Assembly (NCBI RefSeq): GCF_026914265.1
Contig: NC_069133.1
Location: 11,849,937-11,913,936, forward strand
Origin: Mya arenaria
Taxonomy: Eukaryota > Mollusca > Bivalvia > Myida > Myidae
Length of the DNA stretch: 64,000 nt
Reading direction: 5' to 3'
The number at the start of each line of letters is the position of its first letter. Position 1 is the first letter of the stretch. Below the pieces are notes generated by a model that was not told where the DNA came from, searched no databases, and saw only the letters and a list, made by a program, of their open reading frames with translations. The position numbers were made by a program, and so were the translations under genes. Positions 10,541 to 22,059 of the stretch are shown here, piece by piece.

Positions 10541-11370
10541 GAAGGACAATTGGGTCAAGGAAACTCAGCTTTGTAGGCAGTTTGATCATGATTAGCAGAT
10601 GAACCCTAATAGTTTGGTATCAGTGGGTCAAAGGTAAAGGCTGTGGTGACCTAGAGCTGCAAATTCCTTTCTGATCAATTACTTATGAATGCTTAGGCAC
10701 AGGACCTCAAACTTTGTAAGCAGGTTTGTCATGATTATCAGATTAAACCTTATTGATTTTATGTCAGTGGGTCAAAGGCCAGTGACCTTGAGCTGAAAAT
10801 TCCTTTCCGATCAATAACTTGTGAATGCTTAGGCACAGGGACCTCAAACTTGGAAGACAGGTTTGTTATGATTAGCAGATTAAACCCTATGATTTTTTAT
10901 GGAAGTAGGTCAAAGGTTAAGGTTGTGGTGACATTGAGCTGATAATCTGTCTCTTATCAATAACTGAGAACGTTAGACCCCGTTATCTCAAACTTGGTAC
11001 ACGCAGGTTATTCATGACCAGCAGTTGAACCCTAATGATTAAAGGTCAGTTGGTGAAAGGTGAAGGTGATCTTGGGCTGATAATCTGTTTCCGATCAATA
11101 ATTAAAGAATGCTCGGTCCCTGTGACCTCTAAGTTTGTAGGCAGGTTAATCATAACCAGTAGATGACCCCTATTTTCTTAGGTCAGGTTGTCAAAGATCA
11201 AGTTAATGAACCTCTTGAGTTGAAAATTTGTTTCTGATCAATGACTAACAGTAGAATGCTTGGGCCCAGAGACCTCAAACTTGGTGGGATGATTGGTCTT
11301 GACCAACAGATTAAATCTAGAGATTTTGAAGTCTGAGAGGGAAAGGTAAGGTTAAAAACTGATGACACTT
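10541..11370. repeat. Degenerate tandem repeats of about 125 bp, roughly six units
   Basis: Recurring blocks are GATCAATAACT, GGCACAGGGACCTCAAACTT, ATGATTAGCAGATTAAACCCT and TCAGTGGGTCAAAGGT, in a fixed order every 120-130 bp. Related single copies lie at about 29630-29825. Units contain GGGTCAAAGGTC-like direct half-sites of nuclear-receptor type, probably incidental. Confidence 0.75.
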
Positions 11371-12344
11371 GAATCCTGGCAAAATTTTCTCAAACATTAT
11401 GGCACAATCCTTGACATTTTGTTAATATTTCATTAATTTAAGCATCATTTTTTAAGGGAAAAGCATACTTACCATATAAACAATATTAAGATTATATTTC
11501 CTTTGTTAGTTTGGAAATAATTAAACAAATGATAAGAAGTTGTGCGTCAGGCTTGTCCTTGAAACTGCTCTTATATTTACATTTTTTGAGAACAGGTATG
11601 GCAAGGCCAGTGTGAAGGTTGCATGTAGCTTCCATTTTCAATTAATCTATCATTAACAATTTGACCAAAGTCACATAATATGTAATCCATCAGTAACCTT
11701 ATAACTAATATTGGTCCAGCAGGAAGTGGGTATTGATTAGTACCAGATATACTATCTGATAAATGTTATTGGGTATATATTAGTAAGTGTATGATAGTCT
11801 GATACTTGCTAATACATGTTGTTTACAATGTAGTTAGTGAAGGTCACCTGCTATGTTATTCAATGGTAAAACCTGCTATGGAATATATTGATATATTGAG
11901 GATTAATAATATATTATATAGAGTTCTCTTAGAGCTACAAAATGTCACTGTGTGATGATGCAACCGCAAGTAAATTGGTTTTGGATTATTGGAGAAACTT
12001 GCCAACCACTGTGACAGTTTCAGGTCAGACTGTACATGTACGAATGTATTAATGCTGGATTGTTTACATTGGTAGGTTGTTTTGTTTGTTTTCTTTTTAT
12101 GTAGGTCACTTTCTTGATAAATATTGACTTTCAAGTGTTTCAATATGTTTTTTATATGTCAGGGTTAGGTGTTCCCTGGTGTAAATAATGAGGTGATTTA
12201 TTTTGAGGTTGTAAGTGTAAACATACATGTGTTGTGATGCTTTCATTTTGTTCTATATATAAATGTGTTAAGCAGATAACTGTGTTACTATTTAAGTGTT
12301 GTATGTAAATCTGTTCTGTCCGTCCAGAATGTTTTTCTCTTCTT
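11371..12344. other. AT-rich intergenic sequence
   Basis: The only coding-like stretch is a 36-codon frame from ATG at 11942, starting MSLCDDATASKL. It has no support from length or context. No repeats seen. Confidence 0.4.
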
Positions 12345-12702
12345 TTAAAGCTGCACTCTCACAGATATACCATTTGTACAACTTATTTATTTTTTGTCTT
12401 AGAAAGAGCAAGTTTTTGCATAAATATCTGCAAACCATATAAGATTGCTGACTAAAAATCAGATCGTAGATTTTCATATTTCGGTTCGAAAATGAATGTT
12501 TTATGGCTTAAACCGTTACTAATGGTTTAAGAAAAATGCATAAAACATCAATTTTTGAACTTATATATAAAAATCTGCGATCTAATTTTTTTCAGCAGTC
12601 ATATTTAACTGGTTTCCATGGATTTTTGCAAAAATTGGCTCGTTCCAAGACAAAAAATAAAAAAGTTGTCAAAACATCCAATCTGTGAGAGTGCAGCTTT
12701 AA
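12345..12702. mobile_element. Palindromic MITE, copy 1
   Basis: The ends are TTAAAGCTGCACTCTCACAG and CTGTGAGAGTGCAGCTTTAA. Inverted similarity continues almost to the centre (TTTTTTGTCTTAGAAAGAGC against GCTCGTTCCAAGACAAAAAA; AAATCAGATCG against CGATCTAATTTTT; TAAAACAT around the middle). Length is about 358 bp with no coding capacity. The same family occurs at 21646-22059 and 38781-39090. Confidence 0.9.
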
Positions 12703-13567
12703 TGGAATGGTGGCAGGCCCCTTTGATAGGGAAAAGTTAGTGTTGTTTTGGCCTACATACCCTACCTATTTTTGAAAAGGATGTTATCTTAACCAAACAA
12801 TTTGTTTTAGGCCCTATCATGATTCTTAAAATGTTCAGCTTGTTTTCAAACTGTTTTTTTCATGAACCTATTAGGGACATATTCATGAATGGCACTTAAT
12901 TGCTACAATTGCTAAATGTTAAGGGGGAAAATATATACCTTTTCAGGAGGGGAATCGGGCCGAATTTTGTCCCCAAAAAAGGACAGAAATATAACACTGA
13001 CCTCGAAATATAATGTAACATAATAGAAGCAATCAACAATGTGGGAGGCTGTTGAAATGCCTCATTGTCAAATCAATACATGACAGCCATTCAGTGTCAC
13101 TGTAGATATCTGGGCCCATTTGTTCTGCAATTAATGTAAAACTTGTAATTGGCTGAGATTTTCCACATTTAATTTACATCTAATTTATGTAATTTAACTT
13201 GTAACAAGTTGAATATATTACCATTCACTTGATTCAGTCTTTGACCAAATTGGCAACAAGCCCATGTAATTTCGTTTTTGACCGTATTTTGTCTGATGGG
13301 GAATACATTTTGTTTACATTGCCAGATAAGACCTTGAAGCCTTCATGTCAAGGTTAAAATTGTTATTCCAAAATATTAATTAATAATTTTGAAGGCTGTG
13401 CTAATGATCAGAATTTGGATTTAAACATAAGTGTCTGTCAATTAGCTGACCATGTATACATGCTGGGGACAATCGTTCTGATTATAAACTCTTTTAGTAG
13501 GCACATGATTTTGTAAATCGCATGAAGGAGAATTTGTCTGATGTTGCTATGATGAAACTCATTAAGC
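12703..13567. other. AT-rich intergenic with a small inverted-repeat fragment
   Basis: CCTACCTATTTTTGAAAAGG followed by CCAAACAATTTGTTTTAGGCC near 12762-12815 is an inverted relative of the sequence near 9640-9715. Nothing else recognised. Confidence 0.45.
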
Positions 13568-15660
13568 CCATGGTCTTAAGTTTGCTGTTCCAATGGTCTT
13601 AAGTTTGCTATTTCCGTGGTCTTAAGTTTGCTATTTCAATGGTCTTAAGTTTGCTATTTCCATGGTCTTAAGTTTGCTATTTCAATGGTCTTAAGTTTGC
13701 TATTTCCATGGTCTTAAGTTCGCTATTTCCATGGTCTTAAGTTTACTGTTCCAATGTTCTTAAGTTTGCTATTTCCATTGTCTTAAGTTTGCTGTTCTAA
13801 TGTTCTTAAGTTTGCTATTTCCATGGTCTTAAGTTTGCTACTTTAATTGTCTTAAGTTTGCTATTTCCATTGTCTTAAATTTGCTATTTCCATGGTCTTA
13901 AGTTTGCTACTTCCATGGTCTTAAGTTTGCTATTTTCATTGTCTTAAGTTTGCTATTTCCATGTTCTTAAGTTTGCTACTTCCATGGTTTTAAGTTTACT
14001 ACTTCCATGGTCTTAAGTTTGCTGTTTCCACGGCCTTGAGTTTGCTATTTCCATTGTCTTAAGTTTGCTACTTCCATGGCCTTAAGTTTGCTGTTTCCAT
14101 GGCCTTAAGTTTGCTATTTCCATTGTCTTAAGTTTGCTACTTCCATGGTCTTAAGTTTGCTGTTTCCATGGCCTTAAGTTTGCTGTTTCCATGGCCTTAA
14201 GTTTGCTATTTCCATTGTCTTAAGTTTGCTACTTCCATGGTCTTTAGTTTGCTGTTTCCATGGCCTTAAGTTTGCTGTTTCCATGGCCTTAAGTTTGCTA
14301 CTTCCATGGTCTTAAGTTTGCTATTTCCATGGTCTTAAGTTTGCTACTTCCATGATCTTAAGTTTGCTACGTCCATGGTCTTAAGTTTGCTGTTTCCATG
14401 GCCTTGAGTTTGCTATTTCCATGGTCTTAAGTTTGCTACTTCCATGGTCTTAAGTTTGCTGTTCCAATGTTCTTAAGTTTGCTATTTACATGGTCTTAAG
14501 TTTGCTACTTCCATTGTCTTAAGTTTGCTGTTCCAATGTTCTTAAGTTTGCTATTTCCATGGTCTTAAGTTTGCTATTTTCATTGTCTTAAGTTTGCTAT
14601 TTCCATGTTCTTAAGTTTGCTACTTCCATGGTTTTAAGTTTACTACTTCCATGGTCTTAAGTTTGCTATTTCCATTGTCTTAAGTTTGCTACTTCCATGA
14701 TCTTAAGTTTGCTACTTCCATGGCCTTAAGTTTGCTGTTTCCATGGCCTTGAGTTTGCTATTTCCATGGTCTTAAGTTTGCTACTTCCATGGTCTTAAGT
14801 TTGCTGTTTCCATGGTCTTAAGTTTGCTACTTCCATTGTCTGAAGTTTGCTGTTTCCATTGTCTTAAGTTTGCTATTTCCATGGTTTTAAGTTTGCTATT
14901 TCCATGGTCTTACGTTTGCTATTTCCATGGTCTTAAGTTTGCTATTTCCTTAAGTTTGCTATTTCCATGTTCTTATGTTAACTGTTTGCTACTTCCATGT
15001 TCTTAAGTTTGCTACTTCCATGTTCTTAAGTTTGCTATGACAATGGTCGTACGTTTGCTATTTCCATGGTCTAAAGTTTGCTATTTCTATGTTCTTAAGT
15101 TTGCTATGACAATGGTGGTATGTTTGCTATGACAATGGTGGTATGTTTGCTATTTCCATAGTTGCTATTTCCATGTTCTTAAGTTTGCTATGTTTTTAAG
15201 TTTGCTATGTTCTTTAGTTTGCTATGTTCTTGAGTTTGATTTGGTCTTAAGTTTGCTATGTTCTTTAGTTTGCTATGTTCTTAAGTTTGCCATGTTGTTT
15301 AGCTTGCTATGTTCTTAAGTTTGCCATGTTTTTTAGTTTGATATGTTCTTAAGTTTGCCATGTTGTTTAGCTTGCTATGTTCTTAAGTTTGCCATGTTTT
15401 TTAGTTTGATATGTTCTTAAGTTTGCTAGGTTGTTTAGCTTGCTATGTTCTTAAGTTTGCCATGTTTTTTAGTTTGATATGTTCTTAAGTTTGCTATGTT
15501 GTTAAGTTTGCTATGTTCTTAAATTCACTATGTTCTTAAGTTTGCTGTGTTGTTTAGTTTGCTATGTTCTTAAGTTTGCTATGTTCTTAAGTTTGCTATG
15601 TTCTTAAATTCACTATGTTCTTAAGTTTGCTGTGTTCTCAAGTTTGCTGTGACCATGGTC
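13568..15660. repeat. 23-bp minisatellite with shorter derived units
   Basis: The unit is GTCTTAAGTTTGCTATTTCC plus ATG, repeated about 70 times to near 15170 with variants (ACTTCC, GTTTCC, CATTGTC). It then passes into 16-18 bp units of the form TATGTTCTTAAGTTTGC. A 23-bp period does not conserve a reading frame, so the short LLFPWS-type frames are artefacts. Confidence 0.95.
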
Positions 15661-15668
15661 TAAGGTTT

Positions 15669-16193
15669 GTGATGCCATTGAAATTAACCTGAAAAATCAA
15701 GTCTTAACTTGATTACTCATAGAACAGAAACAACATTTTCATTTTTGAAAATGGTGAACTAAATGTATATACATGATATTAATAGTTACCTCCTGCAGTA
15801 TGTCAGGTTCAAATGTATTCACTGGCCAACTTGATAGCACATTCATTGAAAGGTCAGTGAGCTTATACATGGAGATATGATGAGATTTACCCTGAGGTAA
15901 TTTATGTTATATAAATACAAACAATTGATTTGCGCCCGGAGGGTGGGGGGGGTGTATTTTGATTAAGGCAGCCGAGGGTTTCATTGTAATTAGTTGACAA
16001 AGTAAAAAAGAAAATTGTTATAAAAACAATTTTATTTATTCTATTAAACTTTTTTTGATATTTCTTGGCATTCTGTTTCTACAAAGGACAAACATGTTTA
16101 AATACCATGTTTATGTATGGTTGAACTCTTCTCATTCAAATTTGGCTATTTGGTCTTTGAGACTTTTTTATGCTATAAAAATGGAATGCTAAA
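15669..16193. repeat. Unique-sequence part of tandem duplication, copy 1
   Basis: This interval, from GTGATGCCATTGAAATTAAC to ATGGAATGCTAAA, recurs at 17627-18153 with only a few substitutions and small indels. The copies are offset by about 1958-1960 bp. Confidence 0.95.
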
Positions 16194-17626
16194 AATTTGC
16201 TGTTTCCATGGCCTTGAGTTTGCTATTTCCATTGTCTTAAGTTTGCTGTTCCAATGTTCTTAAGTTTGCTATTTCCATGGTCTTAAGTTTGCTATTTCCA
16301 TTGTCTTAAGTTTGCTATTTCCATGTTCTTAAGTTTGCTACTTCCATGGTTTTAAATTTACTACTTCCATGTTCTTAAGTTTGCTATTTCCATTGTCTAA
16401 AGTTTGCTACTTCCATGATCTTAAGTTTGCTACTTCCATGGCCTTGAGTTTGCTATTTCCATGGCCTTAAGTTTGCTGTTTCCATGGCCTTAAGTTTGCT
16501 ATTTCCACGGTCTTAAGTTTGCTGTTTCCATGGTCTTAAGTTTGCTACTTCCATGGTCTTAAGTTTGCTACTTCCATGGTCTTAAGTTTGCTGTTTCCAT
16601 GGCCTTGAGTTTGCTGTTTCCATGGCCTTAAGTTTGCTATTTCCATGGTCTTAAGTTTGCTACTTCCATGGTCTTAAGTTTGCTGTTCTAATATTCTTAA
16701 GTTTGCTATTTCCATGGTCTTAAGTTTGCTACTTCCATGGTCTTAAGTTTGCTGTTTCCATGGTCTTAAGTTTGCTACTTCCATGGTCTTAAGTTTGCTA
16801 CTTCCATTGTCTTAAGTTTGCTGTTTTCATTGTCTTAAGTTTGCTATTTCCATGGTCTTAAGTTTGCTATTTCCATGTTCTTAAGTTAACTGTTTGCTAC
16901 TTCCATGTTCTTAAGTTTGCTACTTCCATGTTCTTAAGTTTGCTATGACAATGGTCGTACGTTTGCTATTTCCATGGTCTAAAGTTTGCTATTTCTATGT
17001 TCTTAAGTTTGCTATTTCTATGTTCTTAAGTTTGCTATGACAATGGTGGTATGTTTGCTATTTCCATAGTTGCTATTTCCATGTTCTTAAGTTTGCTATG
17101 TTTTTAAGTTTGCTATGTTCTTTAGTTTGCTATGTTCTTGAGTTTGATTTGTTCTTAAGTTTGCTATGTTCTTTAGTTTGCTATGTTTTTAAGTTTGCCA
17201 TGTTGTTTAGCTTGCTATGTTCTTAAGTTTGCCATGTTTTTTAGTTTGATATGTTCTTAAGTTTGCCATGTTGTTTAGCTTGCTATGTTCTTAAGTTTGC
17301 CATGTTTTTTAGTTTGATATGTTCTTAAGTTTGCTAGGTTGTTTAGCTTGCTATGTTCTTAAGTTTGCCATGTTTTTTAGTTTGATATGTTCTTAAGTTT
17401 GCTATGTTGTTAAGTTTGCTATGTTCTTAAATTCACTATTTTTATAAGTTTGCTGTGTTGTTTGGTTTGCTATGTTCTTAAGTTTGCTATGTTCTTAAGT
17501 TTGCTATGTTGTTTAGTTTGCTATGTTCTTAAGTTTGCTATGTTGTTAAGTTTGCTATGTTCTTAAATTCACTATGTTCTTAAGTTTGCTGTGTTCTCAA
17601 GTTTGCTGTGTTCTCAAGTTTGCTTT
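16194..17626. repeat. Second 23-bp minisatellite block (duplicated)
   Basis: Immediately after ATGGAATGCTAAA the sequence jumps back into the same 23-bp and 17-bp unit series, including a marker GTTAACTGTTTGCTACTTCC (near 14977 and again near 16885). The order of variant units in the tail matches copy 1, showing that array and flank were duplicated together. Confidence 0.95.
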
Positions 17627-18153
17627 GTGATGCCATTGAAATTAACCTGAAAAATCAAGTCTTAACTTGTTTACTCATAGAACAGAAACAACATTTTCAT
17701 TTTTGAAAATGGTGAACTAAATGTATATACATGATATTAATAGTTACCTCCTGCAGTATGTCAGGTTCAAATGTATTCACTGGCCAACTTGATAGCACAT
17801 TCATTGAAAGGTCAGTGAGCTTATACATGGAGATATGATGAGATTTACCCTGAGGTATTTTATGTTATATAAATACAAACAATTGATTTGCGCCCAGAGG
17901 GTGGGGGGGGGGTGTATTTTGATTAAGGCAGCCGAGGGTTTCATTGTAATTAGTTGACAAAGTAAAAAAGAAAATTGTTATAAAAACAATTTTATTTATT
18001 CTATTAAACTTTTTTTGATATTTCTTGGCATTCTGTTTCTACAAAGGACAAACATGTTTAAATACCATGTTTATGTATGGTTGAACTCTTCTCATTCAAA
18101 TTTGGCTATTTGGTCTTTGAGACTTTTTTATGCTATAAAAATGGAATGCTAAA
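17627..18153. repeat. Unique-sequence part of tandem duplication, copy 2
   Basis: Near-identical to 15669-16193. It differs by scattered single bases and the length of a poly-G tract. Downstream it continues into different, presumably ancestral, flank. Confidence 0.95.
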
Positions 18154-20688
18154 CCTTTAAATACACTTAAAAGCTATAATCACACTCCTATTTTAGCTCA
18201 TATACTTTTGTATTTAACTGTTTAAAACACATTGTTTTTAGAAATAATAGATACTGTTTGCATATTTTTCCTCATTATTTTCCTTAAAATAATGCAACAT
18301 AGTTTAGTTTAAACTTATTTGTTTTACAGTGATTGTGAAACAAGTTAATACATCAATGTGCAAAATTATCTTTGTACCCTGGTAGCCAATGGGGCTACAG
18401 ACTGAGATTTCTGTAGCCCCAGCCAGATTTCCGTAGCCATTTAGTTTACAGAAAAAATGAGTACTTTATATGGTTATAGACAAGGAATAATATGAATACT
18501 GTACATTATCTTATATCATTCAGTTAAAGATGCAATATGGCAGTGGGGTGGTACTGTTAACCTGTGTCGCCAGGGGCTGGGCATGATGGTGTTGGTTTGT
18601 TTGGAGGGGGGGGGGGGCTTGTCATCCTGTGTTGCAAGTGGGTTGAGGGGGACCTGAAATGGCTGAAATATCTGTGAATGTACATATCTATTGCCATACA
18701 TCATGATAATAAATATTGCATATTGATCTGTAAATGTTATGCAAACCAGCCTGTTTTGGATTCAATAATCCCCAAACCTTTACATCAAACAATTCATTTA
18801 GATGTTGAAGAACAATTTCTTCAGACTATCATGGAAAACATGATATGATTTGCAAGGGGAATGGATCCAATAGTCGGACCAATGGGAACTAGAGAGAAAA
18901 GCTGCTGTCAACATATGCTGCTTGTGGTATAGCAGAGCTTTTTCTGCCCATTTTGGGAAAAAGACCCTAGACATTTTGGGATATTTTGCGTTGTGAAAAT
19001 GCCGAAATTGGGAAATTTTACAGTTAAAAGGAAAAGCTGTCTAGTCTCCTGCAAATTAGGAAATGATTTAATATTAGTTTATTTTCTCTTTAAAAAGACC
19101 CAAATTGGCTGAAATATCAATCCTTGGGGTGTAAATATCTATTGCAATAAATCATGACAGATAATATTTCATACTGATACCAGGAGGAAACCCACTTGTC
19201 TGGCTTGGTGACCACAAACCAATCTCACATGCTCTCTGGCCGGGAATCAAACCTGGGTCGCCTAGGTGAGAAGCGATCGCAACATAATATTGCTCCATAA
19301 AGAAGAGTGGTTTTGAAAACAGGTATTTATATCATATGTTAGTGATATTAGTTTCATCATTATTTCAATGTACTTTTCAACACAAACTAGTGGCATTTTA
19401 TCAAAACAAACTTTTTTCTTAGTTGCAATATAAACTCATCCCAAAAATACCCCTGGTGCAATTTCCCATGTGGGTATATTTGACCCTCTGGCAAATGTTT
19501 GGAATGTAAACACAACATAATACTACAAAAAAATATTAAACTTTCTTAGAAGGCCACTATATCAAATGTGAATTGAATACTCAAAATTCTTGGAAAAGTT
19601 GCTGATGAAATATTTAAGTGCATTGCATAGATCTGTAAATCTCATCAAGACCCTTGTTGGTAAATGTAGAACATATAATTACACTTTAAAAGTACATATT
19701 ACTTAGTTTATTCATTCATTTATACAACATATATCAACAGTCACACAGTATCATTGCATTTGCACAATAATAAACATGATATATTGATATGGTTAATGTG
19801 AAATCAGAGCTTAGGCATTAAATAAATAATACATTTGGTTCGGTTTACACGACCCTACCTACAAAATAGGTGCGGGCCGTACTGTTTTTATAGTCATTTG
19901 AAATTATTTATTTTTTTCAAGTGTGTTTTTATATGTAGTTAAAAACCTGTAAAGCTTTATTCAGAATATTATACTTTAACACAATTCTAAAAAGATGACA
20001 ATAACATTCCCATATGAATCCTATTAAAAAAAAATGAAAAAAAAGGACTTGTTTTGGAAAGGATCCTTATCAAACCATTTTTTTTTTTGGCCTTAAAGTT
20101 ATAATGTTTCTATACATGGTACATTTTTTGGGGTGCAAACTGTGGTTCTAGTTGTCTTTTGCAATTGATAATATAAATAAATTAGTATATTAAAGTTTAT
20201 AATTGGTGAGGCATGCCAGTTTGCAACGATAAATTCTAAAAAAGTTTTCTGGCCTTGCCAGGGTTGTAAGAAATGTGTTGGCGTTTGCAGTTTTGTGTCG
20301 GTGTAACAGGCCAAATTTAACGTTGCTTTTAAGAGCAATTTTGATATCACTAGGTACATATTCGAAAGATAACCTATTTCTTAACAGCTCACATTTGGTG
20401 TACTATTTGGATTTGATAGATTTGGATTTATTTCATGGCAAGTAGTATGAATTTATCACAATTTAAAGTAGGTGAATGTTAATAAAAAAATAAATCTTCA
20501 TATACAATCATTATTGTTTATTTTGTCAGAAAAAAATCTGTCTCAAGTTTGTTGCTAAATTTCTTCATCATCTTTGTTGGTATTTGTTTAGCTTGCATTT
20601 ATTTACAAAATCATATCTCATCCAGTACAAATGGTCAGGGTTTTTGTTAAGTAACTGGTAATGATACTTATTTTGATTCCTTACACAC
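18154..20688. other. Intergenic sequence with repeat fragments
   Basis: This stretch holds a small hairpin at 18378-18440 (TAGCCAATGGGGCTACAGA / TCTGTAGCCCC) and a poly-G tract at 18605. It also holds an inverted relative (18930-19075) of the element at 28951-29114, and a CCTACCTACAAAATAGG fragment near 19853. No gene is evident. Confidence 0.5.
19165..19275 (-). repeat. tRNA-derived SINE fragment, minus strand
   Basis: On the minus strand the sequence reads CCCAGGTTTGATTCCCGGCC, which fits a pol III B box. It continues into a conserved-looking tail with GTGGTCACCAAGCCAGAC and GTGGGTTTCCTCCTGG. The tail resembles the shared 3' domains of metazoan SINEs. No A box is visible, so it is 5'-truncated. 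Confidence 0.5.
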
Positions 20689-21003
20689 CAGTCAATTGTT
20701 AACACGGCTCCCCCAGGTCCGGGGAATAGCCGGGACTTTGACTTTCGGTCCAGCCAAGCCCGGGTAAAATCCTTGCCCTGCGGGGACGAACTGCTGGTAA
20801 AATCCCTGCCAAATGCCCCCACACCCCAGGGACCCTAAGTAAGGACCATTCCCCGCTATTTTTGGCGCAAAGACAAAACCACCGCATTCTCCCGGCACTG
20901 CGGGGCCACCTGAAAGGTAAAAACACGGCTATTTCCCCCGCTATCCCCGGTATACCCCCGGACTGGGGGGGGGGGGGCGTGGTTACAATTTACTGGTGCA
21001 TTA
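20689..21003. mobile_element. GC-rich inverted-repeat element, full copy
   Basis: The left end ACACCAGTCAATTGTTAAC and the right end GTTACAATTTACTGGTGCAT are inverted. Inside them, CCCCCAGGTCCGGGGAATA opposes TATACCCCCGGACTGGGGG. About 315 bp of high G+C lies in AT-rich surroundings. Overlapping 68-86 codon reverse frames are compositional artefacts. No transposase; best described as a non-autonomous inverted-repeat element. Confidence 0.8.
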
Positions 21004-21645
21004 CGCTAGGGTTTTAAACAGGACAGAGTGCTGGGGCCTGTTTCAACAACAGTCTTTGTCGTAAAGTGAAATTTTCTGTTATATTTATATTTGTTTATAA
21101 ATCTGAACTTAAAGTAGTGTTTATGTTGCAAACACACAAGTTAAAACAAAATCAGTTGATATGTTGTCACTTTTGACGTTTCTACAGATTTGAGATTCTT
21201 TAAGTTACGACTGGAATCTTTTTAATACTTAAACAGGCCTCTGCGGAGAAGAGGATCAGGATGCTAAGGGGAAGAGAGCATATTGTGTTTGTAGCGCTGA
21301 TGAGAGCTTAAACAGAATATGTTTGGGATTGTGTTTAATTTGAGAAATATTAGGTTTCAACTGCCAAATTTTGAAGAAATAAAAATAGAATCGCATTATA
21401 AGTTTTAATCAAAACCAAAGAAATATTTCAGTCGCATTTCATTCAATGAAGGCAAAATGGTGCTCATGCTGGTCGTAATGAGGGCAGATGGGTGCTGTCA
21501 AAAAGGACAGGGTGCAGAACTCTTGAGCTAAAACGCTACTTATGCAATAATTAGCATTTTTGATTTTAAGGATTTTATCACATACTTTGTATGGTGGAAG
21601 TCATTATAAATCTGTTTTGTATTTTGTGAAAGATTTTGCTAATTT
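21004..21645. other. Intergenic, nothing recognised
   Basis: No ORF or repeat could be supported. Confidence 0.5.
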
Positions 21646-22059
21646 TAGACTGCACTATCTGTTAAGGGTCGTCTGGTAAAGACAAAACAAGAGCGTGACC
21701 ATGAAAAGCTGAACTCTTACAAATTTACTGTTATGACATCTTTTTTGTTTTGGAATGGGCCAATTTTCCAAGTGATATAAGACTGCTGACAAACAATCAG
21801 ATCGCAGTTTTTTAATATTTCCATTTAAAAACTGATGTTTTATGGCTAAAAACATAACTAGCGCTTAAAGTAAAATTAATAAAACATCAGTTTTTGAACA
21901 TAAGTATAAAAACCTACAAATAAGTATAAAAACCTGCAATCTGCTTTTTTTGTCAGCAGTCTAATATCACTGGTTTCCATGCATTTCACAAAAATTGGCT
22001 CGTTCCAAGACAAAAAGTAAAAAGGTTGTCAAACTTTGAATCTGTTAAAGTGCAGATAA
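21646..22059. mobile_element. Palindromic MITE, copy 2 (diverged)
   Basis: It shares AATTGGCTCGTTCCAAGAC, GACTGCTGACAAACAATCAG and the TAAAACATCAGTTTTTGAAC core with the copy at 12345. The left end is diverged and carries extra sequence. A 20-bp internal piece (AAGTATAAAAACCT) is doubled at about 21903-21935. Confidence 0.8.

Noticed and set aside
14812..15006. Leu/Phe-rich LLFPWS-type ORF
   Set aside because: Falls in the 23-bp minisatellite, whose period cannot maintain a frame.
20568..20926. Three overlapping reverse ORFs of 68-84 codons
   Set aside because: They lie across a GC-rich non-autonomous element; frames overlap and contain only its motif translations.
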